Shown piece by piece: positions 44,849-54,909 of a stretch of 64,000 nucleotides of DNA (its first letter is position 1; each line of letters opens with the position of its first letter). The DNA is from Rhizobium sp. 2MFCol3.1. Lineage in GTDB: Bacteria > Pseudomonadota > Alphaproteobacteria > Rhizobiales > Rhizobiaceae. The notes beneath the pieces are model-generated. The model saw only the letters and a program-made list of their open reading frames with translations. It had not been told where the DNA came from and ran no database searches. A program made the position numbers and the translations under genes. The stretch covers positions 456,476 through 520,475 of the forward strand of contig NZ_KB898356.1 of the NCBI RefSeq assembly GCF_000377565.1. The letters run 5' to 3'.

Positions 44849-45008
44849 AATCGTCTCCAAGCCAAAACCTGCACTCACTATAAGACAACCGACACCGCTT
44901 GTCCTCCCTGCAAACTGTGGGGAAGAGATCGGGATGCGAAACCCTTGACCCTCATCGCTGCTCGTGGCACCTGTCGCCCACCGATCCAATTGAATGGCGA
45001 CTAACCTC

Positions 45009-45971
45009 ATGTCTGCACCCAGCATTCCCGACCACATGAACCCGAAGCGCTCGTTTCAGGCGCTGATCCTGACGCTGCACAGCTACTGGGCAGACAAGGG
45101 TTGCGCGGTGCTGCAGCCTTACGACATGGAAGTCGGCGCCGGTACGTTCCATCCGGCGACGACGCTGCGCGCGCTTGGCCCCAAGCCCTGGAAGGCCGCC
45201 TACGTGCAGCCCTCGCGCCGCCCGTCCGACGGTCGCTACGGCGAAAACCCGAACCGCCTGCAGCATTATTACCAGTATCAGGTCATCCTGAAGCCGAACC
45301 CGCCGAACCTGCAGGAGCTCTATCTCGGCTCGCTCGCCGCGATCGGCCTCGATCCGCTGCTGCACGATGTCCGCTTCGTCGAGGATGACTGGGAAAGCCC
45401 GACGCTCGGCGCCTGGGGTCTAGGCTGGGAGTGCTGGTGCGATGGCATGGAAGTCTCGCAGTTCACCTATTTCCAGCAGGTCTGCGGCCTCGAATGCTCG
45501 CCTGTAGCCGGCGAGCTCACCTATGGCCTCGAGCGCCTCGCCATGTATGTCCAGGGCGTCGACAATGTCTATGACCTGAACTTCAACGGCCGCGAAGGCG
45601 ACGAGAAGATCAGCTATGGCGACGTCTTCCTGCAGGCAGAGCAGGAATATTCCCGCCACAACTTCGAATTCGCCAACACCGAGATGCTGCATCGCCACTT
45701 TATCGATGCCGAAAAGGAATGCCAGGCGCTGCTCGCCGCGGGCGCGCCTGGAGACAGCGATAACCAGAAGCTGCACAAGTGCGTCTTCCCGGCCTACGAC
45801 CAGTGCATCAAGGCCAGCCACGTGTTCAATCTTTTGGACGCGCGCGGCGTGATCTCGGTCACCGAGCGCCAGAGCTATATCCTGCGCGTGCGCACGCTCG
45901 CCAAGGCCTGCGGCGAAGCCTTCCTGTTGACCGACGCCGGTGGCGTCAATCTCGCCAGCAAGGCTGCCTGA
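45009..45971 (+). CDS. glyQ: glycine--tRNA ligase subunit alpha
   Basis: A 320-residue class II aminoacyl-tRNA synthetase catalytic subunit of the (alpha-beta)2 type. It begins [20 protein letters not shown], contains [60 protein letters not shown] and [20 protein letters not shown]. The partner glyS is on the opposite strand 10 kb away (55947-58175), unlike the adjacent glyQS arrangement common in bacteria. It is divergent from the ParDE-like module. Confidence 0.97.
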   Translation: MSAPSIPDHMNPKRSFQALILTLHSYWADKGCAVLQPYDMEVGAGTFHPATTLRALGPKPWKAAYVQPSRRPSDGRYGENPNRLQHYYQYQVILKPNPPNLQELYLGSLAAIGLDPLLHDVRFVEDDWESPTLGAWGLGWECWCDGMEVSQFTYFQQVCGLECSPVAGELTYGLERLAMYVQGVDNVYDLNFNGREGDEKISYGDVFLQAEQEYSRHNFEFANTEMLHRHFIDAEKECQALLAAGAPGDSDNQKLHKCVFPAYDQCIKASHVFNLLDARGVISVTERQSYILRVRTLAKACGEAFLLTDAGGVNLASKAA

Positions 45972-45975
45972 TCGA

Positions 45976-46092
45976 TCAGCGACGCCTGTTGGCCTTGACC
46001 TCGACAGTGCGCGCGGCCGGACGCGGCGCGCCCTTGAGCATGAAGAACGAAGCGATGGCAAGCATGTTGAGCAGGAAGATGGCTGCGCTCAT
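45976..46092 (-). CDS. small hydrophobic protein, 38 aa
   Basis: MSAAIFLLNMLAIASFFMLK then a short basic tail (GAPRPAARTVEVKANRRR): one membrane helix and a positively charged end. An AGGA lies about 11 bases before the ATG on the minus strand. It sits in the gap between convergent glyQ and lemA. Coding status is uncertain; size and form fit the many one-helix small proteins of alphaproteobacteria, but no family is recognised. Confidence 0.4.
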   Translation of the reverse strand: MSAAIFLLNMLAIASFFMLKGAPRPAARTVEVKANRRR

Positions 46093-46283
46093 GGCTGATT
46101 GATCCTCGTGACCTTGTTCGGATCCCGCCGCCGTCGGCCGATCCATGGTCAAGATAGGCCCTATCTGACCGCGGCGGTATCGCGAGATCTTGGGATGCGC
46201 CAAACTACAACGGCGGGAGATGACAAGCGCCGCCAAGCCGCATAGTCTCCCGGCCGACCTTGCGTCGTAACGGGGGATTCGCG

Positions 46284-46835
46284 ATGTATATTATTCTTGG
46301 CCTCATCGTCCTGATCGCGCTCTATGCGGTCTTTGTCTATAACGGCCTCGTGCGCGCCCGGCAGATGGCCGAGGAGGCCTGGTCCGGCATCGATGTGCAG
46401 CTGAAGCGCCGCGCCGATCTGATCCCCAATCTGATCGAAACGGTGAAGGGTTACGCCACCCACGAAAAGACGACGCTCGAAGAGGTCGTCAAGCTCCGCA
46501 ACCAGGCGCAGACGGTTCCGGCAGGCGATGTCGCCGGCCGTGCGCAGGCGGAAGGTTTGCTGGGTGCAGCGCTCGGCCGCGTCATGGCGCTTGCCGAAGC
46601 CTACCCGGATCTGAAGGCCAACGAGAATTTCCGCGAGCTGCAGACCTCGCTTGAGACGATGGAAAGCGAGATCCAGATGGCGCGCCGCTATTACAACGGC
46701 TCCGCCCGCGATCTCAACGTCAAGGTCGAAAGCTTCCCCTCGAACCTCGTCGCCAACCAGTTCGGTTTCAGCAAGCGCGAGTATTTCGAGATCACCAACG
46801 AGGCCGATCGCGCCGTCCCGAGCGTAAAGTTCTGA
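46284..46835 (+). CDS. LemA family protein
   Basis: A 183-residue protein with one N-terminal membrane helix (MYIILGLIVLIALYAVFVYN) and a long helical bundle: AEEAWSGIDVQLKRRADLIP, NLIETVKGYATHEKTTLEEV and a C-terminal RYYNGSARDLNVKVESFPSN. This is the typical LemA fold with the R-R-x-D-L-I-P-N-L signature. LemA proteins are often adjacent to DUF2207 genes; here one lies two genes downstream. Function is unclear. Confidence 0.93.
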   Translation: MYIILGLIVLIALYAVFVYNGLVRARQMAEEAWSGIDVQLKRRADLIPNLIETVKGYATHEKTTLEEVVKLRNQAQTVPAGDVAGRAQAEGLLGAALGRVMALAEAYPDLKANENFRELQTSLETMESEIQMARRYYNGSARDLNVKVESFPSNLVANQFGFSKREYFEITNEADRAVPSVKF

Positions 46836-46939
46836 TCCCCAAGTTCTCATAACAGGCATTTGCCTTTGCCGAAAAACTGCTATGAGCAGGGCAAGATCGC
46901 GGCCGGATAGGGCCGCGCGCATTTGCCGGAAAAGACGTA

Positions 46940-48214
46940 ATGAGTGAAGACAAGCCCATGAGTAAAGACAAGCTCACCATCATCCCGGCGGCCAAGCCGC
47001 TGTCCGGCCGCGCCGTGCCTCCCGGCTCGAAGTCGATCACCAATCGCGCGCTGCTTCTGGCCGGTCTCGCCAAGGGCACCAGCCGGCTGACCGGCGCGCT
47101 GAAGAGCGACGACACGCGCTATATGGCGGAAGCCCTGCGCGCCATGGGCGTGACGGTGGAGGAGCCTGACGCGACCACCTTCGTCGTCACCAGTTCCGGC
47201 GAGCTCAAGGCGCCCGCAGCATCACTCTTCCTCGGCAATGCCGGCACCGCCACCCGCTTCCTCACGGCAGCGCTCGCGCTCGGCCATGGCCGTTATGTGG
47301 TCGATGGCGACGAGCATATGCGCAAGCGCCCGATCAAGCCGCTGGTCGATGCCCTGAAGTCGCTCGGTGTTGCGATCGAAGCGCCGACCGGCTGCCCGCC
47401 GGTGACGATCGACGCCAACGGTCGTTTTGCCAGCAACAAGGTCGTCATCGATGCCGGCCTCTCCAGCCAGTACGTCTCCGCTTTGCAGATGGCGGCCGCC
47501 TGCGGCTCCGAGCCGTTCACGATCGAGCTTGCCGGTGCCGATATCGGTGCGCGCGGCTATATCGACCTGACACTATCAGTCATGCGCGCCTTCGGCGCCA
47601 AGGTCAGCCAGCCGACGCCGTCCTCCTGGGTGATCGAGCCGACCGGCTACATCGCCACCGATTTCGTCATCGAGCCGGACGCCTCCGCCGCCACCTATCT
47701 CTGGGCCGCCGAAGTGCTGACCAAGGGCGCGATCGACCTTGGCGTCGCCAATGAGGATTTTACCCAGCCGGACGCGAAAGCTTACGACGTCATCAAGCAG
47801 TTCCCGCATCTTCCCGCCGAAATCGACGGCTCGCAGATGCAGGATGCGGTGCCGACCATCGCCGTGCTGGCCGCCTTCAATGAAACGCCGGTGCGCTTCA
47901 TCGGCATCGCCAATCTGCGCGTCAAGGAATGCGATCGCATCCACGCCGTCTCGACCGGCCTCAACAACATCCGCGCAGGCCTTGCGACCGAGGACGGCGA
48001 CGACCTGATCGTCTCCTCCGACCCGGCATTATCAGGCCAGCACCTGCCGGCCGATATCGACACCTTCGCCGATCACCGCATCGCCATGAGCTTCGCGCTC
48101 GCCGGCCTGAAGATCGATGGCATCACCATTCTGGACCCGGATTGCGTCGGCAAGACCTTCCCGGATTACTGGAAGGTGCTGTCCACGCTCGGCGTTGCGA
48201 TAAAGGACGAATAA
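46940..48214 (+). CDS. aroA: 3-phosphoshikimate 1-carboxyvinyltransferase (EPSP synthase), class-I-like
   Basis: A 424-residue inside-out alpha/beta barrel enzyme of the shikimate pathway. It has the class I hallmarks PGSKSITNRALLLAGLAKG, LFLGNAGTATRFLTAALALG, MRKRPIKPLVDAL, VKECDRIHAVSTGL and DHRIAMSFALAGLKIDG. The loop that in E. coli is NAGTAMRP reads NAGTATRF: Gly96 is retained, but Met99 and Pro101 are replaced by Thr and Phe. The canonical rhizobial AroA is class II (CP4-like), so this is likely a second paralogue. ATG 46940; ATG 46958 is an alternative. It lies between lemA and the DUF2207 gene. Confidence 0.9.
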   Translation: MSEDKPMSKDKLTIIPAAKPLSGRAVPPGSKSITNRALLLAGLAKGTSRLTGALKSDDTRYMAEALRAMGVTVEEPDATTFVVTSSGELKAPAASLFLGNAGTATRFLTAALALGHGRYVVDGDEHMRKRPIKPLVDALKSLGVAIEAPTGCPPVTIDANGRFASNKVVIDAGLSSQYVSALQMAAACGSEPFTIELAGADIGARGYIDLTLSVMRAFGAKVSQPTPSSWVIEPTGYIATDFVIEPDASAATYLWAAEVLTKGAIDLGVANEDFTQPDAKAYDVIKQFPHLPAEIDGSQMQDAVPTIAVLAAFNETPVRFIGIANLRVKECDRIHAVSTGLNNIRAGLATEDGDDLIVSSDPALSGQHLPADIDTFADHRIAMSFALAGLKIDGITILDPDCVGKTFPDYWKVLSTLGVAIKDE

Positions 48215-48281
48215 CCGGCAGCCGATCTCGCCGGGCAATCCAAAAAAGACAATTCTGAAAAGACAAGGGGAGAATGTCTTG

Positions 48282-50240
48282 ATGCGTTGGTTGTCCGGTC
48301 TCGTTGCCGCTCTGATACTTCTGCTGGCGGCATCTCTTGCCGCCGCAAACGAGCGCATCACCTCCTATCATTCGGAAGTCGAGGTCGCCAAGGACGGCGA
48401 CCTCACCGTGACCGAGACGATCTCGATCGTCGCCGAGGGGTTCAAGGTCAAGCGCGGCATCTTCCGCGATTTCCCGCTCACCATGCTGGATGGCGAGGGG
48501 CGTAAAGTCCGCGTCGGCTTCGATCTCCTCTCCGTCACTCGCGATGGCCGGCCCGAGCCCTACAAGACCGAAAGCATCGATGGCGGCATCCGCATCTATG
48601 CCGGCTCCAGCGACACCATCGTGCCTGAAGGCGAGCACACCTATGTCTTGACCTACAAGGCCGACCGCATGATCCGCTACTTCCCGGATCACGACGAGGT
48701 CTACTGGAATGTCACCGGCACCGGCTGGCAGTTTGCCATCGAGCAGGCCTCGGCGCGCATCACCATGCCATCAGGCGAGGTGACGAAGCTTGCCGCCTAT
48801 ACCGGGCCGTTCGGCTCCCGAGCCACGAATGCCACGTCGCGCATCGAGGGCAATCAGGCGATCTTCGCGACGACTCGCATGCTCGGGCAGAACGAAGGGC
48901 TGACCGTCGTCGCTGGCGTGCCGAAGGGCGTCATCGACCCGCCATCGACAAGTCAGCTTCGCGCCTGGTGGCTGCGCGATCACATGGCCGATGTCATCGC
49001 TGTCGCCGGCCTTCTCCTCGTCGCGCTCTACTACGTGTTCTTCTGGGTGAGGGTTGGGCGTGATCCGGTCCGAGGTGTCGTCGTGCCGCGCTGGGACCCA
49101 CCCGAGGGTCTGTCGCCGGCGCTGGTCAACTATATCGACAACAAGGGCTTCAACGGCGCCGGCTGGCCGGCCTTTTCGGCCAACGCGCTCGACCTCGCCG
49201 TCAAGGGATACGTCACCTTCGACGATATCGGCTCTAGCATCACGGTCACCCGCACCGACAAGCCGCTGCCGAAAGCCCTGCCATCAGGCCAGGCCGCCTT
49301 CCTTTCTCTCGTTGGCCGCTCCGGCCAGAGCTTTGCGATCAGCAAGTCCAATGGCGAAAAGGTGCGCGACGCCGGCCAGAAGTTCCGCCAGGCGATCGAA
49401 GGCGAGCATCGTGGCAAGTATTATCACTCGAACGCGCTCTACACGGTCGGCGGCATCGTCCTCAGCGTCATCTTCATCATCGCGGTTCTGGCCTTTGGCG
49501 AAATCGATGCCGATCTCGGCGGCTTCATCGCCGCCACCGTTTTCTCGGCGGTGTTCCTAGGCATCCTGTCGTCGCGTCTCGGTCTCAGTTTCCGCAAGGG
49601 GGCGTCGTTGCGCAGCAAGATCGGCGGCGTCATCATCGGCGGCTTCTTCGGCTTCACGCTTCTGTCCATCCTCGCCGGCATCGTCACTGCCGCCGTGGAA
49701 CAGTTGACAGCAGCCGACCACTGGCCCGTCATCGTCGCCGTCGGCGGCATCGTCATGATCAATGTGGTGTTCTTTTTCCTGATGGGCGCGCCGACGCCGC
49801 TCGGCAGCCGGCTGATGGACCATATCGATGGTCTGCGCCGCTACCTGACAGTTGCCGAAAAGGACCGCATGAACATGGCGGGCGCCCCCGCCATGTCGCC
49901 ACAACATTTCGAAACGCTGCTGCCCTATGCCGTGGCCCTCGGTGTCGAAAAACCCTGGAGCGACGCCTTCCAGACCTGGCTGGCGACGGCTGCAGCAGCC
50001 GGAGCGGCGGCCGCCGCCTATTCGCCCATGTGGTATCCGACCCATTCCGGCAGTTTCGGCGACAGCATCGGCGGCTTCTCCTCCTCGATGGCCTCCACCA
50101 TCGCCTCGACGCTCCCCGCGCCCGTGACCTCGACCTCCTCGGGCTTTTCCGGCGGCAGCGGCGGTGGCTTCTCGTCCGGCGGTGGAGGAGGTGGGTTCTC
50201 TGGCGGCGGTGGCGGCGGTGGCGGTGGCGGCGGTTGGTAG
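48282..50240 (+). CDS. DUF2207 domain-containing membrane protein
   Basis: A 652-residue protein: signal peptide (GLVAALILLLAASLAAANE), an extracytoplasmic DUF2207 domain (~25-240; ITSYHSEVEVAKDGDLTVTE, RGIFRDFPL), several transmembrane helices (~240-260, ~390-500), and a C-terminal Ser/Gly tail ending in FSGGGGGGGGGGGW. This is the usual DUF2207 layout, often encoded with LemA. Function is not known. ATG 48282 has GGGGAG nine bases upstream. Confidence 0.92.
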   Translation: MRWLSGLVAALILLLAASLAAANERITSYHSEVEVAKDGDLTVTETISIVAEGFKVKRGIFRDFPLTMLDGEGRKVRVGFDLLSVTRDGRPEPYKTESIDGGIRIYAGSSDTIVPEGEHTYVLTYKADRMIRYFPDHDEVYWNVTGTGWQFAIEQASARITMPSGEVTKLAAYTGPFGSRATNATSRIEGNQAIFATTRMLGQNEGLTVVAGVPKGVIDPPSTSQLRAWWLRDHMADVIAVAGLLLVALYYVFFWVRVGRDPVRGVVVPRWDPPEGLSPALVNYIDNKGFNGAGWPAFSANALDLAVKGYVTFDDIGSSITVTRTDKPLPKALPSGQAAFLSLVGRSGQSFAISKSNGEKVRDAGQKFRQAIEGEHRGKYYHSNALYTVGGIVLSVIFIIAVLAFGEIDADLGGFIAATVFSAVFLGILSSRLGLSFRKGASLRSKIGGVIIGGFFGFTLLSILAGIVTAAVEQLTAADHWPVIVAVGGIVMINVVFFFLMGAPTPLGSRLMDHIDGLRRYLTVAEKDRMNMAGAPAMSPQHFETLLPYAVALGVEKPWSDAFQTWLATAAAAGAAAAAYSPMWYPTHSGSFGDSIGGFSSSMASTIASTLPAPVTSTSSGFSGGSGGGFSSGGGGGGFSGGGGGGGGGGGW

Positions 50241-50305
50241 CCTTTAGGCTTGACCTTTCGCCGCTCTGCCCTTAACCGCCACTCACAAACTGGAAAGGGA
50301 CGGGC

Positions 50306-51577
50306 ATGAAGGTTCTGTTGATCGGATCGGGCGGACGCGAGCACGCATTGGCCTGGAAGCTGGCGCAATCGCCCGAACTCACCACGCTCTACGCCGCCCC
50401 CGGCAATCCAGGGATCGCCGAGCACGCGACGCTCGTCCCCGTCAACACCGAGGACAACGACGCCGTCGTATCCTTCTGCAAGGACAATGCGATCGATTTC
50501 GTCGTCGTCGGCCCGGAAGCGCCGCTGGTGGCGGGCGTTGCCGATCGTCTGCGCGCCGAAGGCTTCGCGGTCTTCGGTCCGTCGGCAGCGGCAGCCCAGC
50601 TCGAGGGCTCCAAGGGTTTCACCAAGGATATCTGCGCCCGCTACGATATCCCGACCGGCGCCTACCAGCGTTTCAACAACGCCCCCAAGGCCAAGGCCTA
50701 TATCCGCGAGCAGGGCGCCCCGATCGTCGTCAAGGCCGATGGTCTTGCCGCCGGCAAGGGCGTGACCGTTGCGATGACCGTCGATGAAGCGCTCGCTGCT
50801 GTCGACGATTGCTTCGAAGGCGCGTTTGGCGCTGCCGGTGCCGAAGTCGTGGTCGAGGCCTATCTCGATGGCGAAGAGGCAAGCTTCTTCTGCCTGAGCG
50901 ACGGCAAGCACGCATTGGCGCTCGCCACCGCCCAGGATCACAAGCGGGTGGGCGAGGGCGATACCGGTCCGAACACCGGCGGCATGGGCGCCTATTCTCC
51001 GGCCCCCGTCATGACACCTGAGATGGTCGAGCGCACGATGAAGGAGATCATCGAGCCCACCATGCGCGGCATGGCCGAGAGCGGCTACCCCTTCTCCGGC
51101 GTCTTCTTCGCCGGCCTGATGATCACCAGGAAGGGCCCGGAGCTGATCGAATACAACGTCCGCTTCGGCGATCCCGAATGCCAGGTGCTGATGATGCGCC
51201 TGAAGAGCGATCTCCTGCCGATCCTTTATGCGACCGCCACCGGCACGCTGGACAAGGTTACGGCCGAATGGAGCGACGATCCGGCGCTGACGGTCGTCAT
51301 GGCCTCCAAGGGCTATCCCGGCTCCTACGACAAGAACACGCCGATCAAGTCCATCCCCGAAGCGGGCAAGGGCGCCAAGGTGTTTCATGCCGGCACAGCG
51401 CTGAAGGATGGCGCGCTGGTCGCCACCGGCGGCCGCGTTCTGAACGTCACCGCGACCGGCAAGACCGTCGGCGAGGCCCAGGCCCGCGCCTATGTGCTGC
51501 TCGACAAGGTGGAGTGGGGCAACGGCTTCTGCCGCCGCGACATCGGCTGGCAGGCGATCAAGCGCGAAAAAGCGTGA
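50306..51577 (+). CDS. purD: phosphoribosylamine--glycine ligase
   Basis: A 423-residue ATP-grasp enzyme of purine synthesis joining glycine to phosphoribosylamine. N-terminal [20 protein letters not shown], the ATP-grasp glycine loop [50 protein letters not shown] and [19 protein letters not shown] are all conserved. Length is normal. GGAAAGGGACGGGC precedes ATG 50306. Confidence 0.97.
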   Translation: MKVLLIGSGGREHALAWKLAQSPELTTLYAAPGNPGIAEHATLVPVNTEDNDAVVSFCKDNAIDFVVVGPEAPLVAGVADRLRAEGFAVFGPSAAAAQLEGSKGFTKDICARYDIPTGAYQRFNNAPKAKAYIREQGAPIVVKADGLAAGKGVTVAMTVDEALAAVDDCFEGAFGAAGAEVVVEAYLDGEEASFFCLSDGKHALALATAQDHKRVGEGDTGPNTGGMGAYSPAPVMTPEMVERTMKEIIEPTMRGMAESGYPFSGVFFAGLMITRKGPELIEYNVRFGDPECQVLMMRLKSDLLPILYATATGTLDKVTAEWSDDPALTVVMASKGYPGSYDKNTPIKSIPEAGKGAKVFHAGTALKDGALVATGGRVLNVTATGKTVGEAQARAYVLLDKVEWGNGFCRRDIGWQAIKREKA

Positions 51578-51683
51578 TCCAATATCGAAATCGGATCAGT
51601 TCTCTAAATTTTTACCCTTTCCCCTGACGGGATGGAAATAAAGCCGCGTTAAACCTGTGTGCAAGGTAAGACGGAGTGTTTCC

Positions 51684-52154
51684 ATGCGTCAGGTTTCTGC
51701 GGTTGTTTTGGGTGTCGTCGGTGCGTTGATGGCGGGTTCCGCCATGGCGTCGTCGATCGACGTGGTCGGCGCCAATGCGGCATCGAGCGACAGCAGCATC
51801 CTCAAGATGACCTGCACCACATGCCCGCCGCTTCAGGTCGTGGAAGCCAAGAAGGAATATATCGTCCCGACGCTCGCCGACGGCACGCTCGAGCACTCGC
51901 AGATTCGCGACGTCGATGGCGAAAAGAAGCTGTTTCGCACCGAAGGCTGGATGGGCGGCTCCCCCGTCGTGTTCGTGACCAAGGCGCCCGCGCCGGTCGC
52001 AGTTGCCGCTGCCCCAGCCGTCGATGGTGTCGATACGGCGACGACGTCGGCCGTCATTGGCGCCGATACCAAGCCCGTGGTTGCAGGTGCTGCAGGCCAG
52101 CCGGCGGAACAAACGCGCCCGCTCGACGTTTCTAATTTCAAGCTTAGACCTTGA
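51684..52154 (+). CDS. exported hypothetical protein, possibly HPE1-like
   Basis: A 156-residue protein with a signal peptide (MRQVSAVVLGVVGALMAGSA, cleavage after MAS). The mature part begins SIDVVGANAASSDSSI and contains KMTCTTCPPLQVVEAKKEYI and EKKLFRTEGWMGGSPVVFVT, then an Ala/Pro/Thr-rich end. Rhizobial proteins with the same CxxC and GWMGGSPVVFV segments are annotated, as I recall, as plant virulence effector HPE1-like; the assignment is from memory. GGAG eight bases before ATG 51684. Followed by a terminator. Confidence 0.7.
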   Translation: MRQVSAVVLGVVGALMAGSAMASSIDVVGANAASSDSSILKMTCTTCPPLQVVEAKKEYIVPTLADGTLEHSQIRDVDGEKKLFRTEGWMGGSPVVFVTKAPAPVAVAAAPAVDGVDTATTSAVIGADTKPVVAGAAGQPAEQTRPLDVSNFKLRP

Positions 52155-52220
52155 TTTAAAGTTCCCTGCCCCTCCCGTCCAAAGTTTTGGTCATCCGGGG
52201 CTCCACCTCAAAAGGGTGGT

Positions 52221-52262
52221 GAAATGCGCTCCTGAAGAGAAGCAGGGGCGCATTTTCTATTT
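52221..52262 (+). terminator. terminator hairpin downstream of the HPE1-like gene
   Basis: GAAATGCGCTCCTG (52221-52234) pairs imperfectly with CAGGGGCGCATTTTC (52243-52257), followed by TATTTTATA. The remaining 227 bp to the chemoreceptor gene hold its promoter region; nothing else recognised. Confidence 0.8.
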
Positions 52263-52489
52263 TATACTTCGCCGGCCCAGGCTGGCGCTGCGCTTGGACC
52301 CACTTCGTGTTTGGGACATCATCTAGTCCTTGGTTAAGTGTTTCTTATAAAAAACAGGCCATTTCTAGCTGCGACCGGTAGCCGCATGTCGTTTTCGCAG
52401 CAGTACCAGCGTTGGGCGCCGTGGCGCCGGCGCATACGCGGTAGGATACCGCGCCGGATGATCTCACCCGAGCTCCGTTGCGAGGCCAA

Positions 52490-54310
52490 ATGAAGAATCT
52501 CAGAATTTCCAGGCAGTTGTTTCTGCTCGTCGCCGGCCTGATGGTGGCCTTTTGCGTCGCCTCCTACCTGCAGATACGCTCGTCGACCAATGCGATCTAT
52601 CATGAGCGCAACGAGATGCTGCGCACGCAGGTGGAATCCGGCCTGTCCATCATGCAGCAATATTACGACCGCGAGAAATCAGGCGAGCTGACCCGCGAAC
52701 AGGCGCAGGCGCTGGCCTATAAGCAGCTTTCGTCGATCCGCTACGAGCCCAACGGCTATTTCATCGGCTACGACTACGACGTCGTCATGCGCATCACCTA
52801 TGATACGCCGAAGCTCGGCAAGAGCAGCAAGGGCTCGCCCGACAGCCGCGGCAAGCCTTACCGCGACGAGATCGTCAAGGTCGGTCGCGCCGGCGGCGGC
52901 ATCGTCGATTTCTATGGCCCGAAGCCCGGCCAGCCGGCCGATGCGCAGTTCCGCAAGGCTGTCTACACCAAGGCGTTCGAACCCTGGCAGGTCGTGGTCG
53001 CCACCGGCGTCTATCTCGACGATCTCGACGCGCAGGTTCGCTCAGACGTGCTGAAGGCGCTGTCGGGCGGCCTCGTCGTGCTGCTCTTGGGCGCCGCCGC
53101 CGCCTTCTTCGTGGTTCGCAGCATTTCCGGCCCGCTGACCCGCATCCACACCGCCCTCCAGGCTGTCGCCGAAGAGAACGTCACGATCGCCATTCCCCAC
53201 ACCGACATGAACAACGAAGTCGGCATGATGGCCAAGGCCACGAAGGCGCTGCAGGAAAAGGTCCGCGAGCGCCACGCCATGTCCGAGCGCGAGGCTGCTC
53301 AGCAGATGGCGCTCGACGACGAGCGCGAGAACAACCAGCGTCTCCAGCGCGACGAAACCGCCGTCCAAGCCCATGTGGTCTCCACCATCGGCCAGGCGCT
53401 GGAGCAGATCGCCCGTGGCGATCTCACGGTCCGCTGCGCCGATCTCGGCCAGAAATACGCCACCCTGCGCGACAACTTCAACGATGCGCTCGGCCATCTC
53501 GAGGCCGCCATGTCAAAGGTCTCGGTCAAGGGCGGCGACATCGCCGTCAGCAAGGAAGAAATCCGCCGCGCCTCCAACGAACTGTCGCAGCGCACCGAGC
53601 GCCAGGCCGCAAGCCTGGAAGAAACCTCGGCCGCCCTCGACGAGCTCAGCGTCGCCGTGCGCCAGACCGCCGAAGGCGCGCATGAAGCAAGCCAGCGCGT
53701 CCACTCGGTGAGCTCCGAGGCGAGCCGCAGCGACGCCGTCGTCACCCAGGCGATCGAAGCGATGGGCGGCATCGAGAAGTCGTCCGAGGAAATCGGCAAG
53801 ATCATCGGCGTCATCGACGACATCGCCTTCCAGACCAACCTTCTGGCGCTTAATGCCGGTGTCGAAGCTGCGCGCGCCGGCGAAAGCGGCAAGGGCTTCG
53901 CGGTCGTTGCCCAGGAAGTCCGCGAACTGGCCCAGCGCTCGGCGGCCGCCGCCAAGGAGATCAAGGACCAGATCGCCCGCTCCTCGGGCCAGGTCGAACA
54001 GGGCGTTCGCTTCGTCGGCGAGGCAGGCGAGGCGCTGAAGCGCATCTCCGACCAGATCAAGGCGGCCAACGACATCGTCTCGAAGATCGCCCACAGCGCC
54101 TCCGAGCAGGACACGACGCTGCGCTCGATCACCTCCTCGATCAACCAGCTCGACGCCGCCACCCAGCAGAACGCCGCCATGGCCGAAGAGACCACAGCCT
54201 CGGCGGAATCGCTCGCCAGCGACACCGACGAACTCCTCAACCTCATCCGCGGCTTCCGCGTCGGCACACAGGCCGAGTACGGGGCAGCGCAGACACGCCG
54301 CGCCGCGTAA
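52490..54310 (+). CDS. methyl-accepting chemotaxis protein with sCache sensor domain
   Basis: A 606-residue receptor. First transmembrane helix ([20 protein letters not shown]), periplasmic single-Cache domain (~35-190; [40 protein letters not shown]), second helix (~195-215), HAMP region, and a long signalling hairpin with tip [20 protein letters not shown]. The C-terminus ends QTRRAA with no NWETF pentapeptide, so methylation must rely on tethering to other receptors. It should signal through CheA to the flagellar motor; the ligand is unknown. ATG 52490 with GAGG four bases upstream. Confidence 0.93.
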   Translation: MKNLRISRQLFLLVAGLMVAFCVASYLQIRSSTNAIYHERNEMLRTQVESGLSIMQQYYDREKSGELTREQAQALAYKQLSSIRYEPNGYFIGYDYDVVMRITYDTPKLGKSSKGSPDSRGKPYRDEIVKVGRAGGGIVDFYGPKPGQPADAQFRKAVYTKAFEPWQVVVATGVYLDDLDAQVRSDVLKALSGGLVVLLLGAAAAFFVVRSISGPLTRIHTALQAVAEENVTIAIPHTDMNNEVGMMAKATKALQEKVRERHAMSEREAAQQMALDDERENNQRLQRDETAVQAHVVSTIGQALEQIARGDLTVRCADLGQKYATLRDNFNDALGHLEAAMSKVSVKGGDIAVSKEEIRRASNELSQRTERQAASLEETSAALDELSVAVRQTAEGAHEASQRVHSVSSEASRSDAVVTQAIEAMGGIEKSSEEIGKIIGVIDDIAFQTNLLALNAGVEAARAGESGKGFAVVAQEVRELAQRSAAAAKEIKDQIARSSGQVEQGVRFVGEAGEALKRISDQIKAANDIVSKIAHSASEQDTTLRSITSSINQLDAATQQNAAMAEETTASAESLASDTDELLNLIRGFRVGTQAEYGAAQTRRAA

Positions 54311-54337
54311 GGCTTGCGGGAACAGCGATAGATGACG

Positions 54338-54368
54338 ACAGCCGCCGGAGCGATCCGGCGGCTGTTTC
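54338..54368 (+). terminator. rho-independent terminator of the chemoreceptor gene
   Basis: Perfect 11-bp stem ACAGCCGCCGG (54338-54348) and CCGGCGGCTGT (54355-54365), six-base loop, followed by TTCG. 27 bp past the stop. Confidence 0.85.
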
Positions 54369-54443
54369 GCGTTTATTGGGCGCGCGCGATCAGTGGTGCG
54401 GCTTTGCGTGAGAGCCATCCATGTTGCATTCCTGGAGACGTGC

Positions 54444-54564
54444 TTAGATCCTCGGCACGAGGCCGAGGATGACGTCGAGAATGGGGAAGACGTTTATTTT
54501 CAATAGCTTGCTGAGGCGCACCCCACCCGCCGACGTCATGCTCGGGCTCGTCCCGAGCATCTGC
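54444..54564. repeat. MITE-like repeat with hairpin terminal inverted repeats
   Basis: Left arm 54444-54477 and right arm 54531-54564 are inverted copies of one 34-base sequence. Each arm folds by itself: left ATCCTCGGC-ACGAG-GCCGAGGAT (54448-54470), right ATGCTCGGG-CTCGT-CCCGAGCAT (54538-54560). Between the arms, two stem pairs are changed in a compensatory way with the loop conserved. The 53-base centre has no coding potential. Confidence 0.75.
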
Positions 54565-54645
54565 TGGTATCGATGGGCTCGACGTGAATGGACCTTGCGG
54601 AGAACAGACTCCCCAGTACACCGCACTGCCCAGCCGTTTGCCTTC

Positions 54646-54909
54646 CTACTTCCCGCTTGCCTTCTTCGCAGCGACCAATGCGTCGCCTTCATCGGGTTCG
54701 CTATCGGGAACGCTGTCGAGGATGGCGAGCGCCGCACTGGCATCGCCCCGTTCCGCGCGCTTCTTCAAGCTCATGATCGCCCGCCGATGCCCGATGCCAT
54801 CAGCGATGAAAGCGGAAAGCAGCTGGTTCAGCGATACATTGTCCTCCGCCGCCGCACGCTTGGCTTCTTCCATCACATGATCGGCTAATCTGAGAGGATA
54901 GGTGCTCAT
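54646..54909 (-). CDS. probable antitoxin of a PIN-type toxin-antitoxin pair
   Basis: An 87-residue protein beginning MSTYPLRLADHVMEEAKRAA then AEDNVSLNQLLSAFIADGIG, which matches the RHH/HicB-like antitoxin pattern (alternating strand, helix, NQLL helix). The C-terminal part is acidic (DSVPDSEPDEGDALVAAKK), as needed to wrap a toxin. AGGAG nine bases upstream; the ATG overlaps the stop of the PIN gene (ATGA), so translation is coupled. The order toxin-antitoxin is reversed compared with VapBC. Confidence 0.75.
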   Translation of the reverse strand: MSTYPLRLADHVMEEAKRAAAEDNVSLNQLLSAFIADGIGHRRAIMSLKKRAERGDASAALAILDSVPDSEPDEGDALVAAKKASGK

